Below the pieces are notes generated by a model. That model had not been told where the DNA came from. It was given only the letters and a program-made list of their open reading frames with translations, and ran no database searches. 64,000 nucleotides of DNA from Septoria linicola (taxonomy: Eukaryota > Ascomycota > Dothideomycetes > Mycosphaerellales > Mycosphaerellaceae), in contig CP099423.1 of assembly GCA_024114885.1 (NCBI GenBank), positions 1,922,001 to 1,986,000 of the forward strand. Reading direction: 5' to 3'. Below, piece by piece: positions 23,900-37,892 of the stretch. Made by a program: the position numbers and the translations under genes. Numbering within the stretch: position 1 is the first letter of the stretch; each line of letters begins with the position of its first letter.

Positions 23900-26800
23900 A
23901 GTTCTAGGCAATTAGCTAACTAATTATTAGAGGGAACCTATGTATAGTTTAGTAGGACACTAGTCTTTAGATACATGTTACTTAGAATCAACACTTCTTA
24001 AAAGACAATATAGTATACAGGTTTAGTATTAGATGTAGTATTAGTAAAGATAATAAGATAGAGCTAGAGACATAGTATATTACTATACTAGTAGCTAAGA
24101 TATAGGTGATTCTCTAGAACAAGTATAATAGAGTCCTAAAGTCTTATACTATAGGTCTAATTAAGTAGTTTGTTATATTTAGGATATTACCTAATAAGAC
24201 AATTAGGGAAGCATAGAGACACCTTAGAGGCCTAGGTAAGAGGATCGCTAAGATTGATCCTTAGGAAGCCTACTACTAGAGCTAAGAGAAAAGGCTAAAA
24301 CATCTCCTATAGTCCCTACCTGTATTATACTAAGTAGCTAAGGATACTATTATAACCTAACTATCCTTAGATATAGACACTATTCTCCTTCTACTTAAGT
24401 CCTAAGAGGCAAGAGACAATCTAGACAAGATAGATATAGGTCTAGCTATATTCTATTCTAGGTAGCCCTACTAAGGAAAGTCCCTACTAATATACTAGCT
24501 CTATAAGAAAGGGAAGCACTAGTTAAAGGATTATCCTAACCTCCCTACTACTAAGAAACTGTCCTAGTAGAGAAATAGTACTAAGAACTAGAAGGACCCT
24601 TAGGGATTATTCCTTAGAGAGAGGGTTAGAAGATCCTCTTTACTAAGGAATGCTAGATATATTAAGAAAGCTATCTATAAGTTATTATTATATAATGAGC
24701 TAAAGAAGGTTGTCTAGAAAATAGGCAAGTAGCTTTAAAGGATAGAAAAGTCTAGAAAGCTTCTAAAGAAAGGATTTTCAGCCTAGGAGTCTAGTTCTAG
24801 TTCTAATTCTAGAACTTACTCTAGTTCTAGAAGTAATAATAATTCCCTATTAGAAGATAATAACTAAGATAAGTTAGCCTATTCTATAATTAAGGCTAAA
24901 GGCAAGTTGTTACCCTAAGAATAGCTCTTAGATTCCTATACCTTATCCTATATAACTAACTAACTGTCCTTCTTTAGATTAGTAAAGCTACTAAGGAAGA
25001 AAGTATAGATCAAGGTAGGAGGAGGATACCTCTATATAACCTACTCTAGACTAGTATAGATAAAGAGAATCTTAGGAGGAGAAGTTCTACTTAATAGGGT
25101 ACTATTTGTTCCTAATCTTAGAGTAAATCTTATATTATAGAATTAGTTTAGTAAGCAATTTAGAGTCTAGAAGCCTAATTTCACTCTTACCTCCCTAGAT
25201 AGCTAAATAGTTGTGAAGACCAAGCTAGTTAGAAGTGTTCTATTTGTTAGTAAGATATTACCTCTCCTATAGGAAAAGTTATATTACTTACTATATAATC
25301 CTATAGAGGTTAATAATGCCTATACTACCCTATTAGAGAAGGATCTAAAACAGTAAGAGCTATAGTATAGAAGATTTATATACTTTAGAAGAGGGTTACT
25401 CTCAAACCTTTACAAAGTTACTAACCTAAAGGAAAGAATTCTAATTCCTAACTAGGAAGAGTATAAGTATAGGATCTATATAATAGGTAAGATAAAGAAA
25501 CACCTAAGCAAGTCTATTAAGAGAAGACCTAAAAGATTAGCCTTTATGTTAGTAGATATCTATAGACTATTACTATTATTAGTAAAAGGTTTTATATAGT
25601 AGCTTGAGATTATTAATAACTTCTTAAGAAAGAAATAGGCATTTCTACTCAAGGCTAGATTAGATACACTAACTGCTCTTTAGAACTAGAGGATTAAGGC
25701 AGAAAGGTAGTTAGTAGCACTCCTTAAGTCTATAAGGGCTAACAATGCTAGAGAGATTACTACTTTAATTAAATAGTAGGAGAAGGACTTTAGAATTACT
25801 CTTAAGCTAACTAAGGCCTATAATTCACTCTAGAATAGAGTAGTTAAGAGGTCTATCTAAACATTAGAGGCCTCTATTAGAGCAATACTTGAAGAAAGTA
25901 AGATACCTATTAAGTTTTAGCTAGAAGCCTTTGAAGTATAGGTGTATATAAGGAACAAGCTTCTAAATAGACCTGATGTTAAGGGATTCAAGCTCTTACC
26001 TAATAAAGCTTTTAATAAGATTAAACTAATAGTCTCCTACCTTAAGGTATAGGGATATAGAGCTATAGTATATATAGATACAAGAGTATAGCCTTAGTAG
26101 GTAAGGAGTAACAAACTAATAAACAGAGGAAAGGATACTATGTTTGTTAGATACTATAATAATATAGTAAAGGTATAGAAGTTCTAGGAGCTAGATATGA
26201 AGGCTGTCAAGTAGTATACTAATACAATCTTCTTTAAAGATAAGCTAGGTAGAGAATTAGACTTAAATATTAAGATTAAGAATCTCCCTAGTTTAGCTCT
26301 AGAAAGAAGACCTATTAGAAGGCTAAGAACTATTAGCTAGCCTACTCTATAAGCTAGTAGGAGTACTCTAGGTGCTCCTAGTCTAGGCTAGTAGAAGCCT
26401 CCTCCCCCTTAGCTATTAGTATAGGTTTAGGAAGGAAAGAAACTCTTTATATAACTTCTACCTCTACTAGAAGATATAGGAGAGTATAGAAAATTCCTAG
26501 ACTAAGGGAAAGTTAAGAAAGAATCTAAGAATTCTACCTAAGAAACTATAGAGGTAGATTAGGAGCAGATAGCCCTAAGGTAAACCCTTAGAAAGAGGAA
26601 AGTATCCTAAGAACTTAATAGATTTAACTAGAAGCTGAAGCCAATTAGGCTTGAGCTAGATTAGAATAGTCAGCTAGATAAGGAAATGCTCCTAGAGTAT
26701 TAGGCTTTCTTCTTAGCTATAAGCTCTATTAACCTAGGCATCCTATAGGACCTAGAATTCTTAGAGGAAGTTAAAGAGATTATATTCTTAGCTACTAAAG

Positions 26801-28420
26801 AAGCAGGAATGCACAAATAGGAGGTTCTAATCCTAAGGAACTATAAGGAAGTAGTAAGTAATCCTAAGTAGGGTCATCTCTAGTAAGAAGCTATTTAGAA
26901 GGAGCTAGATACACTTATAAGTAACAATACCTAGACTATAGTAGTCCTACTAAAAGGGGCTAACCTAGTTACCTTAAGATAGGTCTTTAATATTAAGAGA
27001 AAGCTTAGTAGAGCTATTAAAAAGTTCAAGGCAAGACTAGTTATAAGAGGGTTCTCCTAAAAGTATAGAGTAGACTATATAGAAACTTTTACCCCTATAG
27101 TTAGGTAGGATACTCTAAGAGGATTCATAGCTATAGTCTATAAGAAGGACCTAGTTCTATACTAAGTAGATATAAATAATGCATTTATAGAGAGCACCCT
27201 ATATAAGGACATCTATATAATCCTACTACTAGGTATTAACCTACTAACTAGTATAGTCTTATAAGTTCTAAGGAGTCTCTATAGGCTAAAGTAAGCTATA
27301 AGAGACTAGAATCAGCTATATATGTTAAAGCTAAAAGGAATAGGATTCAGACAATTAGAAGTGGACCTATGTCTTCTAATCTATAAGAAAAGGAAAGACC
27401 TAATAATCCTAATCTATGTTAATAACATACCTATTACTATAGAGAGACTAGAAGATGTCCTCTAGTTTAAAGACTAACTTAGTAAGGTCTTTAAGATCAA
27501 AGATCTTAGAGAACTAGACAAGATTCTTAGAATAAGACTAATAAGAAACAGACAGTAAGGCTAGCTAAAACTTAACTAGAAGCACTATATCTAAGAGAAC
27601 CTAGCTAAGATAGGAATAGGTTAAGAGACTATATTACTAACTCTTTTACTAATAGACAGCTATAAAAGTCTAAAGCCTACTAGACCAAATAATGAAAGGT
27701 GTAACAAATAGGAGTACTAATCTATTGTTAGAACATAGATATAGCTTATAACTGTTATAAGACTAGACATTTCATTTGCCCTTAGAAGATTAAGCTCCTA
27801 TATTAGTAATTTAATAGTAGGACATATAAAGGCTCTAAAGAAGCTAACTAGATACCTAAGATCAAACCTAGACCTTAGTCTAAGATACTTAAGGAATAGT
27901 TAAGGCTGCCTTACTAGATATATAGACTCTAACTATATAATAGATAAGACTAATAGAGTCTTAATCCTTAAATATGTCTTCTTCCTTTATAGTATACTAA
28001 TCTCCTAGATAAGTAAGAAGTAGAAATCTATAGCTATATCTATAATAGAAGCTAAATATATAGCTATAGGAGTATATGTAAAACAGTTATAGTTCCTTAG
28101 TACTCTTTTAAGAGAGCTTAGATACCTAGAGTTAGTAGGAGAATATTCTTACTAACTAAGGATCCTTAGTAACTAGGAAACTGTTACTAGAATTAGGCTA
28201 ATTTAGCTAAAAGGTGATAACTAAGCTGCCCTTACTCTAGTTAAGGACTTACATATTTATAATAAGTCTAAACATATTAATATCTTATACAATACTATAA
28301 GAAAGCTCTAGTGGAACAGACTTATCTCTATAGAATATATAAACATAAAAGAGATAGTAGTAGATAGTCTTACTAAGCTAAAGAATAGACTATAGTTTTA
28401 GGAGTTTGTAAGGTAGCTCT
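23900..28420 (+). pseudogene. Copia-B gag-pol
   Basis: Interrupted by many TAG/TAA. Landmarks: integrase-core LAFMLVDIY near 25537; reverse transcriptase from about 26960 with FKARLVIRGFS, VDYIETFTPIV and VDINNAFIES; the catalytic YVDD appears as YVNN near 27411, changed by G-to-A; RNase H near 27840-28300 with LKKLTRYL, AKYIAIG and KHINI. The order and motifs are diagnostic for Ty1/copia. Confidence 0.8.
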
Positions 28421-29093
28421 ACCTTATATAAGAGATATATAAAAGATAACTCCAAGCCTTAGAGTTGAACTAAGAGGAGTCTAAAAGAAAGATTTTAGTT
28501 ACTTGACTCCTCCTTAGTTAGACTTTATAAAGTCCTAAATGCCCTTACTAATATTAGACCTATTACTAACTATAATATTACTATATAGCACCTAGCTGAA
28601 CTAGACACTCTCTAAGGCCAAGTACTAGTTAATATTAAAGACCTCCTCTATAGTAGCTATTATCTCCTCTACTAGTATATAGTCACTCTACTCCCTAGCT
28701 TAATATAAGATCCCTATAGCTAAGAATAGTGTACTCTAAAGACTATTAGGGAACTAAGAAGCTGTATAGAATATAGCTAAGTAGGGGACTAGGCTATAAG
28801 GAATCTAGGGAGCTATTAGAATTAGCTATAAGAAAGGATAGGGGTAACTTACTAGATAGTCTATGTCCTAAACAATCTACTCCTATATAAGAGAGGAGGA
28901 AGATCTTATAGAAGGCATTTCTTTTACCTTTTTATAGGAGATAGTAGTATAGAAAGTTTATTAGATTAATAGTTAGTGCTGTCTAGTTATTAGTCTAAAA
29001 AGCAAGTACTTAATAACTAATTAAGATTAGGACTAGCATTTGAGTACTATAGATGATCTATTAAAAGATCTGACTATATAGCATGAGTAGGAG

Positions 29094-29371
29094 TGTTAAG
29101 AATGTATCCTAGATAGTTAGTCTAGATATAGACTTCTAAGCATAGTTCTAGATACCTGAGGCATCTACCTAAGGCTTAGTAAGAGGTATATCTTGCTTCT
29201 CTTTCTTCTCTTCTTAGATAACTAACTTAATCAACTTTGTATTTAGTTCCTAGTATATTACTACTATACTATATATATAAGTTAGTTTAAGATTGATCCC
29301 CTATTCTTCTTTACTACGCTATACCCTCCTTAATATTATATAGTATCTACAAACGCTCTCTACTTTTAACA
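29094..29371 (+). repeat. Copia-B 3' LTR
   Basis: Partner of 23073-23350, preceded by a purine-rich GAGTAGGAG. Followed by the duplication CCTTA, then Gypsy sequence resumes. Confidence 0.9.
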
Positions 29372-29376
29372 CCTTA

Positions 29377-32300
29377 TTCTGTTCCTAGAGACGCTATTAA
29401 TATAGTCGTCCTTCTTCTATAGTCGTTTCTATAGCTTCTAAGGCTTAAGCTCGAATCGTAAGAAGCTCTACTCTAGTCTTAACCTTACCCTAATCTATAA
29501 TCTAGAAGGTATAGTATTCTAGCTCGATTAGTAGTACTACGTTACGCCTAATTATTACTTCCGATAGTATTAGGCCGGTAGTAGAGACTATTATCGTTCT
29601 CTCTACCTATAGAACTACTAGAATATAGTTACGAATCGTATAAAGGCCGCTATTAGAGAGCTTTAAGTAAGCGTCTAATATTGTCTTATAGCCGACTTTA
29701 ACGATAGCGTTAGACTAAAAGTAGTACGGCGAAATATTAATACGTTTAATACTATACGATAGTAGTAGCTTCTCTACGTTACTAAGGTTAGTCTTATAGT
29801 TGTCGAGGATAACTTCTATAGCGGCACCTTACTAATAAAAGATCTCTTCCTATATAAACCTTACTATCTATACTAAGGAGATACTCTTCGCTAGGTACTA
29901 GAATATACGTGCTTCTAGCTAGCGCGATAGAGATTCGCGTACAACTATTAATAAATAGTTCTTCGAGACATATAAGCCGTCGATATACTACCTCTAGCTA
30001 ACCGTAACTTAGAGCGGGATCTATAGTTCTCTAGGTACCTATCTCCTATACCGAAGACTATAAATAGTATATTATCGAATAGCGAGCGAAATCTAAGCCT
30101 AAACCCTATCCTACTACTATCGTTTCTAGATAAGATTATACGTCTATTTAGCGCTATAGTAGCCGTTCTTATAATAGTATGCCTTAATAATACGAGCTCG
30201 TACTTTAGGTTTATCGATAACTCGCTATAGAGGTCTAGCTACTCGCTCTTAGCGCTAGAGCTAGTTATTCTTAATATAAAATAGCTAGTACTTCTTCCTT
30301 AACTGCTTATACTCGTTATTAGAAACTCCCTTAGGCCTTTATATTCGTATAAGCACGAAAGCGATATTTATTAACTCCTAAGAGTAGATCCTATTAATTA
30401 TAGATAGCTCGCTCTAAATCACCTATATAGAGAAGGCGTTAACGTAAAAGGTATCGAAGAATTGCTCGTTAATTATTAGATCTACGTCTTCTTTCTATTC
30501 TATAGCTTCTATATCTTTAAGTATAATAGGCTTCCTTAATAACGAATCCGGAGCTATATACTTCTTACTAGGAATATATATAACGTTAAAGTCGAAGAGG
30601 TAGATCTATACTAGCTAGCGCGTTATTACTATATTCGGTAAATTAGAGGTAGCTTTATTAAGCTAGTAAATAAGGGTATTTATATTAATCTCTAGTTAGA
30701 AGTATACTCTAAATAACTATAGTTTTAGCTTCTTTAATACCTTTAGTATACTAAGGTATTCGCGCTTTCTAGTATTATACTTGACTTCTACTAGGTTAAA
30801 TAGGCCGGACTTATATCGAACTAGATAATAGAGAAGTAGCTTATCTCGATTATATTAGGAAAGCGTATATCTCTAACCTTTACCGCTTAAATCTACGCCT
30901 ACGATAATAAGTCCTACTCCTTCTCTAAAGTTAAGAGTAACTAGGGCTAAGGCTGAAACTAGTGCCTTTAAGACGACGTCTTTAGCTAGTTAGTGTTCGG
31001 TAGTCTATTAAAACTTAGTATCCTTCTATAAGAGCTTAAATAGCGGAGTAAGGATAATCGTGAAACCTTTAACCTAGACGCGGTAGTACGTAACTACGCT
31101 AAGGAAGATTCGAACCTCCTTCTAATTCTCTAGCGTCGGCTATTTCTTAATCTTTACTACTCTCGCGAAGTCTAGATAGCGACTATCGATACTAGTAAGG
31201 TAACTAACGATTACTAGTTATTCGTAATAGAGCTATAGCTTATTAAAAGCTACTGTTATATTAGCTCGTTCTATATTATAGAGAACGTCGTCTATAGCTA
31301 TAATATATTTAATAACGTAATAGCGGAGGCTAGGCTTAACCTCTTTACTATCGTACTTCGTCTTAGGCCCTTTAATACTAATATTATTAAGGAACGGCCG
31401 TGCCTTATACGAGATATACTCTATAAGCACTTGATTAATAATACGAACGAACTAGGTAATAGAATTCGTAGCTCCTTACAGTAACGTTATCTACTATAAT
31501 AAGCCTAGCGGTAAGTCGAAGCCTATAAGGTCTCTATATAATTTATCGAGTAGGATTTAGTTATATCTAGAGAAGATATTAACTAACGAGGCTAGCGCGT
31601 AACCGGTAAAGTCTTTAGAGAAGCTCTTAGCGTCGGGTAGTAAGTTCGAATCTCTTATAGTAACTTAATTAAACTTCTAAGCTACGTTAATTAACCGATA
31701 CTTCTTTAGCTTACCTACCTCTATCTTCTTACTAATAAGGAAGTATAGGTTTCGATAGGTACCGTAGTATAGCTTAAGAGTTCTAGCTTAGATTCGTTAT
31801 CTTAGTATGTCTTCTACGATATACCGTAGAGATAGGTTTAGCTTAAAGCCTAGATACTACTATAGCTCGTAAGGAACCGTCTAGATCTTCTATAGTAGAG
31901 TAATATTAGGATTAATTCGGCCTAAATACGTAAAGTCCTACGTAAAGGTAGCCTCTCGATTCCTTAGTATGTAGTATAGTAAATCTAGCTCCTTTAGTAG
32001 TAGTTCTATACTAGGTTTGAACTTTATAAGCCGCTCGGGCGTAAGACGTAATCTAGGCTCGATTGTCGAGAACCTCTTAGTTAGGTACTTACTATTATAA
32101 GGTCTAGTACTAGGTAGTATAGCTACTTCCTTCTTAATATAAGTCCGTCGCTAGTTCTTTAGTCCGCTAGGGTTTAAGCTATTAGTTATAGTAATGTCAG
32201 TATTTACTAGTTTTATCTTGTTAGTAACTCGCTTATAAAGAGTATAGGCGCTAATATAATTATCTAGCTTCCGCTACCCTATAGCCTCTTTATTACAAGC
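29377..32300 (-). pseudogene. Gypsy pol: reverse transcriptase, RNase H and integrase start
   Basis: A minus-strand frame near 31850-31240 reads as a fungal Ty3/gypsy reverse transcriptase: KYRLINVA, VTIRDSNLLPDA, FTGYALASLVNIFSRY, LIGFDLPLGLL, FVRIINQVLIEYI, then RPFLNNISIKGPKTKY. The 65-codon open stretch at 31430-31233 is the longest intact frame in the whole island. The active-site Asp pair is changed to Asn (RPFLNN, usually FLDD). RNase H and integrase should follow to the left and continue past Copia-B at 23072. Confidence 0.75.
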
Positions 32301-35300
32301 TCTCTCTACTACTATATTAATAGCGGCCGAGATAACGTACGTCTCCTCGCTAAGCTCGTCGTCTACTTTATTAGAGATAACCTTGTTATAAGGTCCGGGT
32401 TCTTAGATAGCTAGCTCCGCCTCTCTAAGCTTCGTATAGGCAATTATCAAGTATTCGCCTCTATAATTCGAACTCTAGCTCGATTAAGATACTAGTATAG
32501 TATCTTTAAAACTATACCTAATACTCTAGTACAAGTCTCGCTCGCTAGCGTAAGCTAGCTTAGCTTCGCCGGTAGCTAGTAAAAGCTTCTTAAGTCGACT
32601 ATTTTAGCTAAATTTAGTAATATTACCTTCGATAGCCGCTACTACGAGATAGTCGTACTATATTTAAGTCTAGCTATAATTAACCCGTCTTAATAGCTCG
32701 AGCTATTACCGTAGAGAGGTGCTTTGTCTAATTAAGTCCGCTATAAAATAGTCCTCGAAGTAGATTACCTTTATATACGATAACTATTATATAAGGTAGT
32801 TAAAGACTTGATTCTCTAGGAGTTTAGAGCTATCGGTGACCGTAAACGAACACTAGTACTAATCGCTTATCTATCTATACTACTAGTATAGTTTAAAGTA
32901 TAGTATAGGAGGTATAACGTAATTATCGTTTAAAAAGGTAACTATAGAACGTTCCGCTAGCTAACTCTCCTAAGTAGAGTTTTCACCTCTAACTACTAAA
33001 CCTTATACAGAAAGGGTAGTAGAAGCTTGAAAAGCTTATAATCCCTCTCTCTACTCCTCGCTATTATAAGATCTAGAGTCCTCGACAGTATACTCTATAT
33101 CCTTTAGCTAGTAATTACTAAAAGTTAGAGTTTAGATACTAACTTCTATCGAATCTTAACGTAATATATATATTAGAGCCTCTACTATACTCGTACTATC
33201 GACTAGAGCTAGTTCCTTAGTACTCTAGCTTTTCCTAAGACTTGTTCTATAGTACGTATATTACTACGGCTATTAAAACTAGTAAATATAATAATACGGC
33301 TATCTAGAGTACTAATTAAGCTCTCCTACAAGCTATTATCGTAGTTCGTAGAAGCTAAGCGTACCCGCTACGCCTATAGTCGGCTAAGCAAGATTAGGCC
33401 GTTCGCTAGTAAGACTAGAAATAGTATCGTAACTCTTACGCTAAAGATATCGATTAATACCTCTAGGTAGTATCTAATAAAAGTAACCTTACCTCTAACT
33501 TCTTCTATAGTAATATTACTAAGAGGAGTTATACTAACTTGAAGCTTTCGAACGTGTTCGATTAGTATAATTATTAACTTAGCTCCCTCGTCGATTAAAG
33601 ACTTATAAGCTATTATTCGAGAGCTGTACTTTATAGATATATAGATACTTAGAATAATCTAATAGACATTATTAAATAATAGAAGGATATTATTAGTCTA
33701 CTTATAAAGCTCAGAAGCGGGCCTAGGCTTAACTATATTAATCGCTATAGCGGTAACCTAGAAGGCCTTAATATCGGTCGCTAAAATAGCTTTCGTTAGC
33801 TCCTTCTCTACCTACTCGCTAAAGGCTTTAGATAGTAAGGAATATACGCTAATCTTAGCTCCGCTACCTCTATTCGTACGCTTCTTTATACGGAGCTTAT
33901 TAAGCTTCTTACGTAGATCTGTATCGTTTAGAATACGACCTTATAAGGAATACGACGCTCGCTCGCTATAGAGAATAATCTCTACTAAGCTTAACTAGAC
34001 CTTAGATTTAAGTATTTTGTCTATCTAGAAGACGTTAGCGTTATTATTAGCGTACGTAGCTCGAAGGTAGTTGTCCGTACGCTTAGTCTTCGAAGGCTCC
34101 TTAGCCTTCTTTCGCTTTTAAGTATACGTAGGAGCGACTAGAACTAGTAGACCGTTTAGGTAGTCGTATATCTACTTATCCTCGATCTTATTATTATTAT
34201 ATCTCTAAGTTTAAGAATCCTCTAACTCCTCTATATCTGTAAGGTAAGGAGCTAGCTAGTTTTTATCTTTAACCTCTTTAATATAAGAGTAACGATAAGC
34301 GCGGGTTCTTATAGCTATAGCCTAGGTCGTAACCTACTTCTATACTCCTATTAGCTATCCTCTAACTAGACGAGAAGGGTTTAGGTTCCGCTTTGTCTTT
34401 ACGCTATCTCTAGCTACGTAGGCGCTAATTAGATCGTCCTAATCCTCCTATATAATAGAAGCGACTTAACCGATATTAATAGGACCGTTAATACTAGCTA
34501 CCTTATTCGCTGTCCTCTACTAGCTCGCTCTTAGCGTTAATAAACGATCTATATTTTTAAGATCGATCTTCCTATAGCGCTACTCTAATACTCCTATTAA
34601 TACGAACAGCTTTAGTAGTTCCTTGTCCTAGTAGTACTATATCTTTTCCGTACCTAGGCGAGGTATTCTATAGTATATAATACTAGTCTTTAGATCTCTA
34701 TATATTAAGCCCTTAGTCTCGAACTATTATAGGTACTCGTAGTTTATAGCTATATAGCCTTCGAGCCTATATATCTAATAATCTAAAATCTTTAGAGCGA
34801 TCGCTATATAGGCCTTAATTATTAACCCGTTATCTATCGTAGCTAAGTTAATCGAAATCTCCTAGCTATAAGTAGGCCTTAGAATATATAGATAGTCGTG
34901 ATCGTAAGACTTCGCCTACTATCCTATCGATAGGCGTAGCGGCTATAGGCCTACTTCTTCGAGTCGACGAATCGTAGCGATTATAAGGTCTTATATACTA
35001 GTAGTAATATTATCGACGGTTACTAGCTTACGGCCTTTACGGACTACTATTTCTCTAGCCTTGAACTTAGAGTTTAGTCTTAGAGCGGACTTCTTTACTA
35101 CTTCGTATAACTACTAGACGTCTCTACCGCCTTTATTATATACTTCTAATTTGAAGTCCTTATTACTATTAATCTAACGCTAGGCTATCTTTAAGAGCTT
35201 ACTATAATCTAAGTCCTTATTATTAAGATCTAACCTAAGATAGGCCTAGAGCCTCTTACCGAAACGAAATAGAAGGCCTCGTATAAATAGAAGAGTACAA

Positions 35301-36793
35301 GAACGCTCGTCTATATACGAAGTAGGTATAGTATTAGAGTAGAGTATAAACTGCCTCAAGTACTCTAAGAGATTATTATCCTCTATATAGTTAACCTTAT
35401 AAAGGTTTTCTATATAGCGGCAGTTTCTAAGTATATATATATTATCGTACTTTTAGTATTCCTTAATAATCGACTCTTTGAACTTAGCGTAGTCTCGGTC
35501 GTAGAAACTATTAAGGCGCTAGTATCGTTTACGTTAGACAACTATAACCTAAGTAAGTAACTTCTCGTAAAGCTATTTATTATTATTAATAAGTAGAATA
35601 GCGTAGTTACTATATAGTACTTTAAAACGCTTAATATACTTAGTTACGTTTTCTCTATTAAAGAAGGGATTCTAGTCCGAGCTAGGTAGTAGCGGAACCT
35701 AAGCGATAATTACCTTCTAGCTTTAGGTTACTTAGATAGTCTCTATAAGTAGCTAGAACTATACTACGAACAGTCTACCTCCTAAGTTTAGTCCTTAAAA
35801 GATATCAGTATTAGAGTTAAGATTAGTACCTCCTTAGTCCTCTACTTCTATAGACATATCGTTATCTAGTAGAGGGAATAAAGTAAAAGTAGGTAGTAGC
35901 TTTACTAGAGATCTTCGAATTTGCTTATTAAGCTAGTTAGATAAGCTACTCTCTAGTATTTCAGGCTGGCTAATAGATACTAATTCACTTATAGAGCTCG
36001 TTCGAAGGTGTTCTAAGAGTGTCTTATACTCTCCTTAATTAGGTTTTTAAATAAAATATAGTTATTGTTTAAAACGATAACTAAAAAAACAAGGGTCTAA
36101 ATTTTATTAGCCGTTAGAAGGTAAACGTTAGACTTTTCTTTATAATACTAAGGCTATATTAATTATGCCTAATAAGCGAAGGTATGTCGTATCGTATAGT
36201 TCGACCGTTTATAGCTAGGCGCGTCTATCTTACTTATTCGGGTAATTCGCTAAGTAACTATAGTAGTACAATATTACGTTAGCCTATATTATATACCGGG
36301 TCCGGGGCCTTAGACGTGATTAGTGTCTTTAGCTAAACGATTAGCGTCTTACGCCGTACTAGAGCTTATTCTAAGCGATCTATATACTAGGGGATACGAG
36401 ATTACCTAGATAGGTCCGGCCTATCCTATAGCCTCTACGCTATCTAAACGAGAGCGTTTTTATACTAAACCGGGGTCTAATCGAAGACTATTATAGGTAT
36501 AGAGACCTCGAGTAAATCTCCGATATAGTAAGTCGCCTTACTATCTATACGATAATTGCCGAATAGATCTATACTAAAAGGTACTAGAGGTTTATAACTT
36601 TTCCGAGTTAGAGCGATATCTATATTCTAGAGGCTTCTATATTATTATAGCCCTTTAAGTCGCCTCTTACGTAGGCTCCTTTAAGCCTCTTATTAATATT
36701 TATAGTATATTAGTTCTCGCTTTAAGGCTACTATCTACCCTCCGCGCTTCTAGTTCTAGTATAAGAGAGAAGAGATAGCCCTACCTTCGGCTC
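32301..36793 (-). pseudogene. Gypsy 5' part (gag and leader), decayed
   Basis: By position this should hold gag, protease and the leader of the minus-strand Gypsy. Stops are too dense for me to name domains. Two of three copies of a 21-bp palindromic motif (GTTATC-n9-GATAAC and variants) lie here, at 32922-32942 and 36061-36081; the third is at 21571-21591. Confidence 0.45.
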
Positions 36794-37075
36794 TATTAAT
36801 AGATAATAACTACCTTAATACTAACCTCCTAGGTAGGTATAAGAGTAGTCGCTATAGAACAAGACCTGTTTAGAGAGTAATAGTCTTATAATACGTATAT
36901 TAACTAGTAGTAACGAGCTTAAACTAGTAGTCCTAAGACTAAGAGCCTATACTAGGACCGTAGGACATTAAATTAATTAAGTAGAGTAAACATTTCTATC
37001 TTAGAAACGAGCTACTACCTTGCTTTTATACTAAAACTACTAAGTACGGTATATAGGTAGGCCTTTACCTTACTA
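36794..37075 (-). repeat. Gypsy LTR, right (5' LTR)
   Basis: 282-bp partner of 17583-17864. To its right hAT sequence resumes inside an intron of the transposase gene. Confidence 0.78.
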
Positions 37076-37079
37076 CTAT

Positions 37080-37560
37080 ATAAGCTTAATAACGTAGTCG
37101 GTAAACGTAGTCGGTAGGAACTTATATAATAGTCTTTATACTACTAGATATACTCTAGTAGTATCCTCTTTCTCTTAAATACCTATACGTACTCCTTAGT
37201 TCGAAGGTAAGAACTAAGACTACTTATACTAATACGGAGGCCTAGATAGGCTAAAGAGGTCTCGTAATCTTAGTAGACTACTTTTAGTAAGGTATCCTCG
37301 ATATTAATCCTCTAGTCGAAAAACTTCTAGATCTAGGAGGAACGGGTACTCTTCTATTTAATAGGTATAGTCTTTTATATCCTAAACTTATACTTATAGC
37401 GACCTTATACCTCCTACTATCGTCGTATATACTAGTCTCTAAAGTCTGTTTTATACTCTTTCTACTATAGATATACCCTATTTACTTAAGTCTAGTCTAG
37501 AGAAGACGTAGGTATATTAATTAGAATTTTAGAGGTAGTAGGTAGTCTACTAGAGCTCCG
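37080..37560 (-). pseudogene. hAT transposase, N-terminal part
   Basis: On the minus strand a frame with RIP stops reads FRIxKTIPIK-KSTRSS, then INIEDTLLKVVY and LAYLGLRISISSLSSYLR, a DNA-binding-like basic start expected for a transposase N-terminus. No clear BED zinc finger was seen. A predicted intron holding the motif copy at 37096 leads across the Gypsy insertion to the exon starting near 17580 (TTATATAG acceptor once the Gypsy is removed). Confidence 0.5.
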
Positions 37561-37892
37561 CTCTAATACTATATATCGTAGTATAGAGGGTACTATCGGA
37601 CTAGATTCGAATTATAAAGAGTCTCTAAAAACGCTATCTTAATATCGTTATCTTAGTCGAGTACTAGACCTAAGTCCTCTAGTAGCTAGCGATAGATTTC
37701 GCTATAAAGGTAGCGTATTTATAGGTAGTAGTATTGAAACTAGAAGAGTTAAAGAAGATAAAGGTAGACTAAATTATAAAAGTAAGAAAGAGAGGAGCTC
37801 TAGACTATCTATAAAACACGCTATAACTTTACCTTAGTACGACGTCCGTAGTAGTTCTTACTTATAGAGAAGCCTAAATTATACTAATTAGA

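Larger units (their letters stand above)
23068..29376 (+). mobile_element. Copia-B: complete but mutated Ty1/copia retrotransposon
   Basis: A 6,299-bp element (23073-29371) with 278-bp LTRs starting TGTTAAG and ending TTTTAACA. It is flanked by the perfect 5-bp duplication CCTTA (23068-23072, 29372-29376). A primer-binding-like GGTTATAAGCCCGGG follows the 5' LTR. The order integrase, reverse transcriptase, RNase H on the plus strand makes it Copia. It is nested in the Gypsy, so it is the youngest layer, yet it also carries RIP stops. Confidence 0.9.
17583..37075 (-). mobile_element. Large Ty3/gypsy retrotransposon (about 13.2 kb without its own insertion)
   Basis: Direct repeats 17583-17864 and 36794-37075 (282 bp) differ at about a dozen sites, all transitions. 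Gypsy reverse transcriptase and integrase remains lie on the minus strand between them. A purine-rich tract (inverse of 17865-17880, AAGGAAGGGAGGAT) next to the left LTR fits a minus-strand polypurine tract. Exact LTR edges are uncertain: with TG...CA (now TA...TA) edges no duplication shows, but with edges 17586-17863 and 36797-37074 both sides carry ACTAT. Removing it restores an intron end in the hAT transposase gene. The element is unusually long, with about 5 kb beyond the integrase on the 3' side. Copia-B sits inside it. Confidence 0.78.
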
